Assembly (NCBI GenBank): GCA_019925105.1
Contig: JAHGAU010000005.1
Coordinates: 1,550,001-1,614,000, forward strand
Source of the DNA: Niebla homalea
Lineage: Eukaryota > Ascomycota > Lecanoromycetes > Lecanorales > Ramalinaceae
Reading direction: 5' to 3'
Length of the DNA: 64,000 nt
Positions 1-9,538 of the stretch are shown in pieces (within the stretch, counting starts at the first letter, position 1; the number at the start of each line of letters is the position of its first letter). A model generated the notes under the pieces. It did not search any database, was not told where the DNA came from, and worked only from the letters and a program-made list of their open reading frames with translations. The position numbers and the translations under genes were made by a program.

Positions 1-352
1 TGTTTAGTTGCAACGGTCTGTTCCTCACTGCATATCAGAGCAAGTCGGTAGGACGAAATAACTTCAGTTGACGTCAATGGCAATTGAGCGCCTTCCTTTT
101 CTGATAGCGTAGATCAAAGATGTCACGAGGAGTAAGTGTGCTTTGGGGGATAGTGCTTGGTTATCTCAAGACGACTGTCATAGCAGCGTTGGTTATAGTA
201 TATGAACTGAGTTTCTCCCAATCTTACATCCCCGCCACCTCTGTTCCTTTAGAATCTCTCTTTCGTCCCTCGCGCTTGGAAAAAGGGGACCAGACTTTCC
301 ATCCACAAGCAACCCCCCTTAAACGACTGAGACCTTGCTCCGTCCACCGATC
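1..352. promoter_or_regulatory. Upstream region of the aminotransferase gene
   Basis: Non-coding as far as I can see. The short open frames here have no conserved features. Pyrimidine-rich sequence at about 210-350 directly precedes the ATG at 353, as expected for a fungal 5' leader. No other element was recognised. Confidence 0.4.
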
Positions 353-1825
353 ATGACTCCCCACGCCCTCACCGCCGAAGAGGCCCAAGAAGTCACAACC
401 GCGAGCACCATTCCCTCCACCCCCTCGACCAAAGACCCGGATCGCAAACCAGCCCCAGCTCTCCTCCACCGTCTCATCAACGCCCCCCCACCCACAGCCG
501 TCTCGGGCCAAGGCAGCACCCTCACCCTCTCCTCAGGCCACACCATCCTTGACGCCTGCGGCGGCGCCGCCGTCTCCATCCTCGGCCACGCCCACCCGGA
601 CATCATCGCCGCCGGCTGCGCCCAGCTCTCCACCCTCCCGTATTGCCACACAGGCGCCTACACGACCACCGCCGCCGAGTCCCTGGCCTCGATCCTGATC
701 GACGAGGATGGGAAACGATTCGGATTGGCGAAGGCGCTGTTTGTGGGTAGTGGCAGTGAGGCCATGGATGCGGCGATGAAGTTGGCGAGGCAGTTCTGGT
801 ATGAGGTTGGTGGGGATGATGGAGCGAGGGAGAGGAAGACGAGGTGGGTGAGTCGGAGGCAGGGCTATCATGGCGTTACGTTGGGGGCGATGGGGGTGAG
901 TTCGAATTTGCCGAGGAAGGTACCGTATGCGCCGTTGCAGATCCCTGGGGTGAGTTGGGTGGGACCGGCGTATGCGTATCAGTATCAGAGGGCCGGGGAA
1001 AGTGAGAAGGAGTATGTGACGAGGTTGAGGGGGGAGCTTGAAGAGGAGTTTGAGCGGTTGGGAGGGGGGAAAGAGGTTATTGCCTTTGTGGCTGAGCCGG
1101 TTGTAGGGGCGACGAGTGGGTGTACGCCGGCGCCCAAGGGTTATTGGAAGATGGTGAGGGAGCTTTGTGATAAGTTCGATGTGCTGTTGATCTTGGATGA
1201 AGTGATGTGTGGGTGCGGAAGGACGGGGACATTCTTTGCGTTCGAGCAGGAGGGGATCGCGCCGGATATTGTTACGGTGGGGAAAGGGCTGGGGGCAGGG
1301 TATGCCCCTATTGCTGGAGTGCTGATCAGTGAGAGGGTGATCAATGGGTTGATGAAAGGGGCAGGGAGTTTCAATCATTTCCAGACATACCAGACGCATC
1401 CTCTGACTTGCGCGATTGCTTTGAAGGTGCAGCAGGTGCTGAGGAGAGATCGTCTGGTCGAGAGGTGTGCTGAGATGGGAAGATTGTTGGAAGACGACTT
1501 GTGCTCTGCTTTGGCGGAGGCCAAGCACGTTGGCAATATCCGGGGAAGGGGATTGCTTTGGGGTATCGAATTCGTCAAAGACAAATCAACCAAGGAGCCC
1601 TTCGATCCAAACATGGAGATCGGAATGAGAGTGCAGAAGAAGGCTTTCGAGATGGGTGTTGCCATCTACCCAGGAGTTGCGACCATCGATGGCATCAAAG
1701 GTGATCACGTCCTGCTCGCGCCGCCATATACAATCACGGAGGAGGAACTGCGGCACGCCGTTGCTGTGACAAGGCTTGCTATTCTGGCTATTGAGTCTGA
1801 AATGGATGGCGACAAATCAAATTAA
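353..1825 (+). CDS. Class III PLP-dependent aminotransferase
   Basis: Intron-free, 490 aa. The in-frame codon at 335 is TTG, so the ATG at 353 is taken as start. Class-III features run in order: GSGSEAMDAAMK (phosphate-binding region), the ILDEVMCGCGRTG segment with the cofactor Asp, VTVGKGLGAGYAP with the Schiff-base lysine at about Lys311, and a C-terminal small domain with RGRGLLWGIEF. Family members use pyridoxal phosphate to move amino groups between an omega-amino or amino-acid donor and a keto acid; the substrate cannot be read from sequence. Probably cytosolic, since no presequence is obvious. Composition is odd: the first 350 nt or so of coding strand are C-rich and poor in G at wobble positions, whereas from about 700 on the coding strand is strongly G-rich. 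The reading frame is continuous across this change. Confidence 0.9.
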   Translation: MTPHALTAEEAQEVTTASTIPSTPSTKDPDRKPAPALLHRLINAPPPTAVSGQGSTLTLSSGHTILDACGGAAVSILGHAHPDIIAAGCAQLSTLPYCHTGAYTTTAAESLASILIDEDGKRFGLAKALFVGSGSEAMDAAMKLARQFWYEVGGDDGARERKTRWVSRRQGYHGVTLGAMGVSSNLPRKVPYAPLQIPGVSWVGPAYAYQYQRAGESEKEYVTRLRGELEEEFERLGGGKEVIAFVAEPVVGATSGCTPAPKGYWKMVRELCDKFDVLLILDEVMCGCGRTGTFFAFEQEGIAPDIVTVGKGLGAGYAPIAGVLISERVINGLMKGAGSFNHFQTYQTHPLTCAIALKVQQVLRRDRLVERCAEMGRLLEDDLCSALAEAKHVGNIRGRGLLWGIEFVKDKSTKEPFDPNMEIGMRVQKKAFEMGVAIYPGVATIDGIKGDHVLLAPPYTITEEELRHAVAVTRLAILAIESEMDGDKSN

Positions 1826-2034
1826 TGAAGTATACAGCCTTGGGCATCCCGTGTGAAGACGAGAGCGCTGGAGTGATTTTAGAGGCTTTCAAAGCCACGT
1901 TGTCATTGATAAGCTGCTTAAGGCTGTCGCCCATGCAAGGGAGACAATACATTTGGATCCAGGTGGCGAATCATAATGCCAGCTCGAAATAGTTCAACAC
2001 GATTGTTATCGACAGCTGGTGCACCTAAAGTCCA

Positions 2035-3336
2035 TCAGAGCTTGCTTTTCGCAGTCGTCGGTGCTTCAGATTGCTTCAAGCGAATGAGCCCCTATGGTGA
2101 TCAGTCAACTGCGACATAGCCAAGTACTTAACATACCTCTTGGACACAAGTTGCCACTAGCTTGCCCTGCTTATTCCATATCTTCTGCATGGCCAACCCC
2201 TTGCCGCCGCCAGCCCATGGGCTGTCCATTTCCGAAAAGGTCCAATCATCCATTTTGACGTCTCGCGGGGAGTGAAAGTAGATAGTATGGTCTAGACTGA
2301 CCATCATACCCATCTTGTTATCCGGTTGTTCGGATGAAGTGTTCACGCTATTGCCAGCGGCCGGCAAGGTGTTCTCAGGTGCACCAGCGTTGAATTTTGT
2401 GTCTGCATAATCAGGTCCCATGAGATTAGCAAGGCTCAGTACATGATTGCGGCAGGTTTAGGGCGCCAGGAAGTGAGCTCTACCGCGGTGTGCGCGCACT
2501 GAAGTGCCGACAAACCATCGATCCGAGAGATAGGCCATTGCGCAAATGTGGGCTGGTAAGCCGCCCTTGAGTTCCCCACGGCACTTGAGCCAGGATTGAA
2601 AGCGTCTCTGCTGTGGGAGAAGTGATTGGTCCTCTAATGAATGGCTGGTGAGCACCAATGCCTCGATTTGGCTAGATGCCTGACTTACTATTGACAATAT
2701 TCAGGCCCTTCGATTCGAACGGAACCCCTTGGCTGTCTGGGTCATCCGGATTGGGTGCCGGCATCGTCCTATCATGGTGCGAGTGATCGTTTGCCAAGGC
2801 TTCCTGGAGTGCCTGCACAGCGCCTGGGTGCATGTCCCAGCCATGCGTGAGGGCCTGCTTGCCGCCGCTCCCTTCAGCCATGAAGCTGATGGTCGTGGTG
2901 AAGATACAATTGCCCTTCTGTTTGGCTTGGACCGTCCTCGTCAAGAAGCTACGACCGTCTCGTATCCGCTCAACGCTATATATGATGGGAATTTCTGAAT
3001 CACCGGCCAGGACAAAGTAGCAGTGCATGCTATGCGGTAGGTACTCTACATTGCTCTTCGATGATGAGGGGAGCGGTAAAGTCATCAAAGCTGCGGAGAG
3101 ACATTGTGCGATCACAGCGCCGCCAAAGATGCCCCGGGCATTGGGAGGGTGCCAGAGGGGACGGGTATTCGTGAAGAGATCCTGGCCTGGGTGTTAGCAG
3201 ATAGGGTCTACTTCTAATTGGAGCAAAGTGTTTAGACCGGCTCGATCATGTAGAGAGGGGTCAGCTCCATCATATTTTCCACAGGCGACTTTGAGGTGTC
3301 TACAGGCGGAGGCCTGATCAATGTGGGACTCGGCAT
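2035..3336 (-). CDS. Acyl-CoA thioesterase II (ACOT8/TesB-like), peroxisomal
   Basis: Model: complement(join(2035..2091,2137..2402,2484..2633,2689..3181,3238..3336)), 354 aa, four introns with GT..AG borders. Double-hotdog acyl-CoA thioesterase, hydrolysing acyl-CoA to free fatty acid and CoA. Seen: the N-terminal hotdog with RPLWHPPNARGIFGG, a central FESKGLNIVN segment, and the C-terminal hotdog with SLDHTIYFHSP and the Asp-containing MDDWTFSEMDSPWAGGGKG. The 57-nt last exon supplies GLIRLKQ...SKL, which matches the usual end of ACOT8 and places a PTS1 peroxisomal import signal at the extreme C-terminus. Without the last splice the protein would end at VQEVC and lose the SKL. The first intron carries a textbook TGCTAAC branch site. 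Diverges from the uS7 gene across about 330 bp. Role in peroxisomal beta-oxidation is inferred from family and targeting signal. Confidence 0.9.
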
Positions 3337-3668
3337 GATAGTCGATGTTGCTGGAGGAGTTGTCTTGGAGAAGATGTCAGGTCGTGCCTGATGGATGTAA
3401 TAAAAGCCGACGTGAGGCCATCGTGAGACAAAGGATGATATCTCCCTCGATCACCGAGGTGCGCCAAACATACTACGAATGCGCGACATCTTTTTGACTA
3501 TGCAAGACAGATGCTCCATTTGACGTCCGTATTCATACCATAGATGAACCTCGGCATATGATAAGATAAGATCTGAACGCCAAGACTACTAGCGCACACA
3601 CCAAGCGAGGAAAGGCGACCTTCACAAGGAATAGGACGAGTAACGGATCAAGTCAATCTGCAGCCAAC
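3337..3668. promoter_or_regulatory. Divergent promoter between thioesterase and ribosomal protein genes
   Basis: 332 bp separate two outward-facing start codons. No coding sequence or repeat seen. No CGG-N9-CCG site is present, which makes it a small negative control for the motif found in the metabolite cluster. Confidence 0.4.
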
Positions 3669-4539
3669 ATGTCTGACACCGCAGAAGTCGAGGTTGATAA
3701 CCCTAGTGGGCACATGGTCCTGCCCAAAGATGTTACGAATGAGATTGGTAGCATCAAATTATTCAACAAATGGTCATATGAGGATGTTGAAGTTAGGGAT
3801 ATCTCATTGACGTGAGTCCCGTCTTTGAAAGTGACAAGCTTGGGAAGGAATCAAGCTCAAGAAGGGAGGTATAGAGGGGCCATGGGAGAGTTGAGAAATG
3901 AGGAAGGACAGAGCTGCGTGTTGGGATTGCCAAAACAGACCGGAACACTGACATACAATCACCCTCTACCAGTGATTACATCCAAATTCGCTCTCCCGTC
4001 TACATCTCCCACTCCGCTGGCCGATACGCTGTCAAGCGCTTCCGAAAGGCGCAATGCCCTATCATCGAGCGTCTCACCAACTCCCTCATGATGAATGGCC
4101 GCAACAACGGCAAGAAGCTCATGGCCGTCCGAATTGTCGCTCACTCCTTTGAGATAGTACGCTTTTCCCAGCCTCCCTCTATACTACAGAACTTTGAACC
4201 ACAGTCTAATGCCATAGGTAGATCCACATCATGACCGACCAAAATCCCATCCAAATCGCCGTCGATGCCATCGTCAACTGCGGCCCTCGCGAAGACTCAA
4301 CCCGTATTGGTAGTGCAGGCACAGTCCGTCGACAAGCCGTCGATGTCTCACCCCTGAGACGTGTCAACCAGGCTATCGCATTGCTTACGATTGGGGCAAG
4401 AGAAGCAGCATTCAGGAATGTCAAGAGTGTGGCAGAGTGCTTGGCAGAGGAGTTGATCAATGCGGCCAAGGGGAGCAGTAACAGCTACGCGATCAAGAAG
4501 AAAGATGAGTTGGAGCGTGTAGCCAAGAGTAACAGATAG
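3669..4539 (+). CDS. rps5: 40S ribosomal protein uS7 (Rps5)
   Basis: Model: join(3669..3811,3973..4156,4222..4539), 214 aa, close to the usual 210-225 aa. Component of the small-subunit head near the mRNA exit and E site. Seen: [15 protein letters not shown], the strongly conserved DYIQIRSP...[20 protein letters not shown] block, [48 protein letters not shown], and the C-terminal [41 protein letters not shown]. The two introns start GTGAGT and GTACGC; the first interrupts a Thr codon. Introns early in the gene are usual for fungal ribosomal protein genes. Confidence 0.97.
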
Positions 4540-4954
4540 ATGTTTCAAGAGGCAAATGCGAGGGTGTCTGGATGTGCAGGAGCTCTTGAAAGAATTACCT
4601 GTGCCAACATTCTTCCTTGCTGCTGTTCCCAAATGATCCAAGCCATGCTATGCAGATTCGCGCCGCCAGATCTCCTGAGCACTGTCGCCTCGAGCCTTTT
4701 TGTAGACGAGAGCTTTCTCGCTTCAAGATTCGGAACATTTCACTGTTTTTGAAAATGGCCGTCCTGCCCGTTCTCCCCTTGAAGCGTAGTACCAATCGGC
4801 TTCAGTACCTCGTTTCCTCTCATGATGCATGCCTTATGCACCGTCACTCCTCAAGCCTCCACATTCACTCCCCTCTTGCGTGACGCACCTCTCATGCTAC
4901 AACCTACTCAGCTTCCTCGCCAAACACCAACGTACCCTCAACCATCCGCATCCT
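4540..4954. other. Convergent 3' flanks of uS7 and the chaperone gene
   Basis: About 415 bp between two converging stop codons. Several short open frames occur but show no conserved domain. I see no RNA gene or repeat. Confidence 0.4.
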
Positions 4955-5494
4955 TCATCCTCCCCCTTTCCCCTCCCCATCGACACCACCTGCCTCCCTC
5001 GCCAACACCCCCATAATCCCCTCGACAGCAACCCTCAACCCCTCCCCCTCCTCCTCCATCCTGGCCCCCACCCCTCCCAACTCCACACTGCATCCCACAT
5101 AGACCCCCTTCGGCTGTGCTGGGTGTGCCCCCCTTGGGCGGGCCAGCCTCTTGCACACAATCTTCGCCACCCTAGTAGCAAACTCCACGCTCCCACTCAC
5201 ACTGTACAATGCCGTACACAGCGGTTCCGCCGGCTCGAACCGATTGGGGAGGGCGTAGACGAAGGAGCCGAGTGGAGCGGGACGGGTGGAGGTGGGGGTC
5301 AAGGTGGTGAGGAAGATTTGGAGATAGTGGGAGGAGGAGGTAAGGGAGATGGTGAGGGTTGTATGCGGCGTTTGGGGGAGGGGGAGGGCGAGGGTGTGGT
5401 GGTTTGGAGGGGCAGTGGTGGTGGAGGTAGCGGAGGATGTGGTGGTAGGGTTGCTAGGGCTGGGGGATGGGGCGGAGGGGAGTGTGAGAGGCAT
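4955..5494 (-). CDS. Probable proteasome assembly chaperone 4 (PAC4/Poc4-like)
   Basis: Single exon, 179 aa from the ATG at 5494; the open frame extends further upstream only through a GTG. After a Ser/Thr/Pro-rich N-terminus, residues about 40-165 resemble the small PAC4 fold: alternating beta strands (HTLALPLPQ, TLTISLTSSSHYLQIFL), a TALYS...VEFATRVAKIVCKRLARP helix, then GVYVGCSVELGG and a C-terminal amphipathic helix. PAC3-PAC4 heterodimers guide alpha-ring assembly of the 20S proteasome. The similarity is weak and based on pattern only. A longer open frame lies antisense (4829-5536), but it is low-complexity Pro/Gly-rich and less credible. Confidence 0.55.
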   Translation of the reverse strand: MPLTLPSAPSPSPSNPTTTSSATSTTTAPPNHHTLALPLPQTPHTTLTISLTSSSHYLQIFLTTLTPTSTRPAPLGSFVYALPNRFEPAEPLCTALYSVSGSVEFATRVAKIVCKRLARPRGAHPAQPKGVYVGCSVELGGVGARMEEEGEGLRVAVEGIMGVLAREAGGVDGEGKGGG

Positions 5495-5788
5495 TGTGGA
5501 GAAGATGAGGCGCGGTGGAGGAATAGTCACGAATAGTACGACTGTATGGCAGATGGAAAGTGAAATGTCCTGTCTTGCTCTGAGGAATTGATGCGTAAAA
5601 TTCTAGTGTTGGTCAGTAATTTGTAGACCATAGTCCATCCGCAACTTGGGATACCAAGCAGGTCCGATGCGTCAAGGAGAAAAATTGCGAAATCGATGAC
5701 GACAGTTATGGAGATACTTTCCCATGTTATACTGGAAAGCTGTCTCTTATAGCCTGCTGTGATAAAAAGCAGCAAAAGAAATGGTTGT

Positions 5789-5870
5789 CTCTCTGGCGGG
5801 GAATCGAACCCCGGTCTCCCGCGCATTGCCAAATGACAAGCGGAAATTCTAACCACTAAACCACCAAAGA
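5789..5870 (-). tRNA. tRNA-Asp (GTC) with a 10-nt intron
   Basis: On the minus strand a complete cloverleaf can be drawn: acceptor TCTTTGG with CCAGAGA plus discriminator G, a GTTTAGTGGTTAGAAT D-arm close to yeast tRNA-Asp, anticodon stem TCCGC/GCGGG, and a T-arm with CGGGG, loop TTCGATT and CCCCG. The segment between the anticodon stem halves is 17 nt, i.e. a 7-nt loop reading TTGTCAC plus a 10-nt insertion at the canonical 37/38 intron site. Anticodon GTC, and the G discriminator fits aspartate. Confidence 0.9.
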
Positions 5871-6758
5871 ATTGCTGGAGAGAGCTGAGAAGTTTCTCGT
5901 TATTATAATATATATAAACAGTATCCTTTAATGATGACCTCACGTAGATACAACTGGCAACTCTTTCCCAGCACAGCCCATCTTCAGATCGGAAGATAAT
6001 TTGATAATGTCCAAACGCACGACATGCCCGTGAATCTACGATGGCCCTGAGATGAGTCTTCCCTGTTCCCATATCCTGCCCCTGCACAAGACGGGAGGAG
6101 CAGCCGCCCACGAGAAGCCTTTACCGTGTCTGTAGAATCAACCGAGATGCTAGGCGTCCACCATGTGATATTCTCCCAAACAATCAACGCAGACGTGACG
6201 CTATACCTCCCATTTCCGTCCTCACTGCACTCCCCACGCGTCATACGTCTTTCGCGTATATATAAATTATACACACCCCGAACTTAAGATTAGGGATTGC
6301 CCTTTCGGTTTAAGGGAGCAGGGCCGCTTTAGAGGGAGCAGCGAGGGAGAAGGGGGGGGAGCATTAAGCGAGCAAGAGGGAGAAGGCAGTGCAGTGGCGC
6401 AAGCGGGCGGCCTGCCTCTTCGCTTATTGTAGCCTGATATTTTGACCTGATGTCCTGCCACCCCCAATTTTACCGGGGTGAGCCATTGTACGCCGGTGAG
6501 AATATGTGATGCTGCAATAAAACCGAGCGGCTAAGCGGAAGGCTAATGCTTATGGTGAATGCTTGCACGAGCAGGTAAGACAAAAAGTTGTTACTGCTCT
6601 TTGGGAGATTGTCCGCCAAAAGTGTAGGTACTGGGTTAACGGCCTGGTAGTCGCACTGCTTGAGAGAGCGACAGTGAGGAATATTTAGAGGAGAATAAGG
6701 CGAAAACCCAATTGTTGTAAAAAGTGACCGGCTGAGTAGACTTGATGGAACTTTCTCT
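5871..6758. other. Gene-free stretch left of the nested transposons
   Basis: No convincing gene. 6300-6400 is a purine-rich stretch with repeated GGGAGCA/GAGGGAG words followed by a GTGGCGCAAGCGG block; a similar arrangement recurs at about 40985-41115, suggesting a shared dispersed repeat. The last 8 bp (6751-6758, CTTTCTCT) are one copy of the target-site duplication of the hAT-like element that follows. Confidence 0.4.
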
Positions 6759-7084
6759 GGCAGTTTTTATAGTTTAGGCGTTTTGTATTTTTATAACGGT
6801 AGTGCGGCCCCGTTACTCTTAAGTTTTACGGGCTAACTAAGGCGTAAATCATATTTAAATTAAGTGTAATTTACGCCTTGCACCGCTTTTATATATGTAA
6901 TTTGCGGAGACCTCGCCGTCGTCAATTTTTTAAAATTTAAGACGTTACCGTTACCTGGATTTTAAAGCTATATATAAGGCTTACTCTTTATCTTTACCGC
7001 GGTTGTTATTAATTTTACCGTCGCCGTTACTAATTTCGTTATCGCCGTTATTATAATCGTTACCGCTTAATATTAAAGCCTTAA

Positions 7085-7248
7085 TGTCACGGTATGGACC
7101 ATGGGAGGATTCCTTGGCACGGATCGGACTTACCTTGTTCCGCATTGCTTGGCGCGCATACTCGTACTGCGCACCTTCATAGCTAGATAGCTACTCATCA
7201 TACATATTACACCCACTCACTTCATATGCTTTATGCATGTCCGTGACA
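7085..7248 (+). repeat. Left LTR
   Basis: TGTCAC..GTGACA, 164 bp, direct copy of 8469-8631. Confidence 0.85.
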
Positions 7249-7396
7249 AATGGTAGCAATAGCTAGTGTCTAGCTGTCACTGCAGATCGAGTACAACCTC
7301 TACTGCCTTGAGTCAAGGTGGCTACGTTGTAGCTCATCCACCTAATCCCTCATCAACAAAGCGGATCCTTTCAGTAGGACAACTGTGAAATCCACT

Positions 7397-7987
7397 ATGC
7401 CTTCATCACGAGCTTCATCGAGCTCGGCCTCAACTTCATCCTCGTCACTGTTATACGCATCAGCTCTCAAATCGACTGGATCATCACTCACATCTCAATC
7501 CTCACCTTCAGAATCCAGGACTTCTTCACCAACACCTTCATTAGCAAGCTTATCAGCAAGCTATTTCTCACCCAAATCCTACCTTACCATCCATGACCTC
7601 TACATGAGATTTGCAGCACTCAAATCTCTCACCAAATCAACACCCTCAGTCAAAGTGTCACTACCAAAGGTGCTACCACCTATGACACTCAAGGACCTCT
7701 TCAACAAATTTACACCCAAATTGAGTGCACCACCGCTGAATCTACCTACTCCGCAAGCAAGGACTTCACCTGATCCGTCACCTCCACCTCAAAAGTCTAC
7801 CCAAAATTCCTCAATACAAAAGCCACCAAAACAAGAGCCTCAGACACCACCCTTAAAACAAGAGCCTCAGAATATACGCAGCACTTCTGAGTTCTGTGAC
7901 AGCTCTACAGAAACCCTACAATCATTAAAGCAAGACTTCAAGGACTGTATGAGCCTTATAAATCAAGCTTTCGACGTAATAAAGTGA
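7397..7987 (+). CDS. Gag-like or orphan ORF of the LTR element
   Basis: 196 aa from the ATG at 7397; the open frame starts slightly upstream with a GTG. Ser/Thr/Pro-rich N-terminus, a basic middle (SYLTIHDLYMRFAALK), Pro/Gln-rich linker and a C-terminal helix ending LINQAFDVIK. No recognisable domain. It is the only substantial frame between the LTRs. The stop TGA at 7985-7987 is followed in the same frame by about 31 codons of Gln/Glu then Asp/Ser repeats ending in TAA TAA, so the ancestral protein may have had an acidic tail (CGA to TGA change) or use readthrough. Function unknown. Confidence 0.4.
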   Translation: MPSSRASSSSASTSSSSLLYASALKSTGSSLTSQSSPSESRTSSPTPSLASLSASYFSPKSYLTIHDLYMRFAALKSLTKSTPSVKVSLPKVLPPMTLKDLFNKFTPKLSAPPLNLPTPQARTSPDPSPPPQKSTQNSSIQKPPKQEPQTPPLKQEPQNIRSTSEFCDSSTETLQSLKQDFKDCMSLINQAFDVIK

Positions 7988-8468
7988 CAACAAGAACAAG
8001 AAGAAGAGGAAGACGACGACGACGACTCTGACTCTGACGACGATGACGACTCCGACTCTGACGATGACGTCCCTGCAACGTAATAACCACGAGCTCATCA
8101 ACAAGCAAGAGCAAGGACTGAGCAAGAAACACGACTCGGTGATACCACCCGGCTACCAAGTGAGATACGACCACGGCAATACCTCGGAGATCACGTTTTT
8201 GAGCGATTCAGCTCAATCGCAATCCTCACATCCACGACTATTTCCCGGGTGAGACGATAATCCCTCGGCTTGCACTTTTCTCGATTTTTCAACACGCGGT
8301 TCTCACGGCCCTTCATTTCTCAACAACCACACATTCAATCAACGTCATCCATGCACTCGGGGCTTGCTCTTGTCCACCTCTACCACCGAGGCTATCAACA
8401 TCTATGGTGTTTTGTGGTGGATATGGTGCGACGTGGACGTCGCTTTTTTCTCTTTTTTGTGGGCATGT

Positions 8469-8631
8469 TGTCACGGTATGGACCATGGGAGGATTCCTTG
8501 GCACGGATCGGACTTACCTTGTTCCGCATTGCTTGGCGCGCATACTCATATTGCGCACCTTCATAACTAGATAGCTACTCATCATACATATTACACCACT
8601 CACTTCATATGCTTTATGCATGTCCGTGACA
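8469..8631 (+). repeat. Right LTR
   Basis: 163 bp, near-identical to the left LTR, followed by the CTTAA duplication at 8632-8636. Confidence 0.85.
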
Positions 8632-8871
8632 CTTAAGGCTATAACCGGCCTTATCAAGCTATTTAAGGGCTTTTATTACTCCCCGAACCGGGACGGTATG
8701 GGACGGGATTTGATTATGGTCTTCCCATACCGGCCGGTACGGTATAAGGGTATATCCCGTTCCCGTACCGTCCCTATACCGCCGGTATGGGACCGGGAAA
8801 TGCCAAGATACCGGTATGGCGGGGTATAGCGGGGGTGTAACGGTGGGGTATAGCCAAAAGGGGTAATTTAA

Positions 8872-8997
8872 GGGTGGATTAATACAAAGATTCACACAAA
8901 TAATTTTTTAATGGTTTATCGATAACGGACTATAGTTAATCCGGTTATCCATAAACCACCAAAAATCATTTGTGTGAATCTTTATGCTCATCCACCC
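8872..8997. repeat. 126-bp hairpin (inverted repeat, arms about 60 nt)
   Basis: GGGTGGAT at 8872-8879 pairs with ATCCACCC at 8990-8997, and the arms stay complementary (including AAAGATTCACACAAAT with ATTTGTGTGAATCTTT) almost to the centre. Could be a small MITE or the foldback core of element B. Confidence 0.7.
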
Positions 8998-9036
8998 GCA
9001 CTACCGCCTTTACCACCACCTGCACCCTCATCTGCA

Positions 9037-9192
9037 CTACCACCCTCACCACCCTCACCACCCTCACCACCCTCACCACCCTCACCACCCTCACCACCCT
9101 CACCACCCTCACCACCCTCACCACCCTCACCACCCTCACCACCCTCACCACCCTCACCACCCTCACCACCCTCACCACCCTCACCACCCTCA
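9037..9192. repeat. Minisatellite, 9-bp unit CACCCTCAC
   Basis: About 17 tandem copies with almost no variation. It generates long open frames of Thr-Leu, Ser-Pro-Pro and His-Pro repeats in several frames; these are not genes. Confidence 0.9.
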
Positions 9193-9488
9193 TCACCCTT
9201 ACCTGCACCTTACCACCCTTACCTGCACCTTACCACCACCCACACCTGCACCACCACCTGCACCCTTACCTGCACCCCTTTTCACCCTTTTAGCCCCTTT
9301 TCACCCTTTCAGCCCCTTATCTAATCCGCCACCGGTTTCTTGGCATTTCCCGGTCCCGTACCGTCCCATACCGTTTGCCACCGGTACGGGATAAAGATAC
9401 CCTTTCCCTATCCTGTTAGCAGCTAGCGCCATCTCTGCGCCGGCGCCACAGTGGTGCGCCATACTGTTGCGCCAAGGTAGGCCGTTAG

Positions 9489-9538
9489 GCCTTGGCAAAG
9501 GGCCTTGGCAAAGGGCCTTGGCAAAGGGCCTTGGCAAC
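9489..9538. repeat. Short tandem repeat, 12-bp unit CCTTGGCAAAGG
   Basis: Four consecutive copies inside element B. Confidence 0.8.

Larger units (their letters stand above)
7085..8631 (+). mobile_element. Small non-autonomous LTR retroelement (1547 bp)
   Basis: Two direct repeats of about 164 bp (7085-7248 and 8469-8631) begin TGTCAC and end GTGACA, and the unit is flanked by a 5-bp duplication CTTAA (7080-7084, 8632-8636). This is the signature of LTR retrotransposon integration. The LTRs differ at only a few positions, mostly C:G to T:A changes plus one indel, so the insertion is relatively recent. A TGGTAGC word two bases after the left LTR is compatible with a tRNA primer-binding site. 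No protease, reverse transcriptase or integrase is present. It sits inside hAT-like element A. Confidence 0.85.

Noticed and set aside
533..1528. 331-aa minus-strand frame
   Set aside because: Shadow of the aminotransferase; Arg/His/Pro-rich with no domain.
4829..5536. 235-aa plus-strand frame antisense to the chaperone gene
   Set aside because: Pro/His-rich then Gly/Glu-rich low complexity; the minus strand has a credible domain pattern.
8966..9394. Four overlapping frames of Val-Arg, Thr-Leu, Pro-Ser and His-Pro repeats
   Set aside because: Generated by the CACCCTCAC minisatellite in element B.
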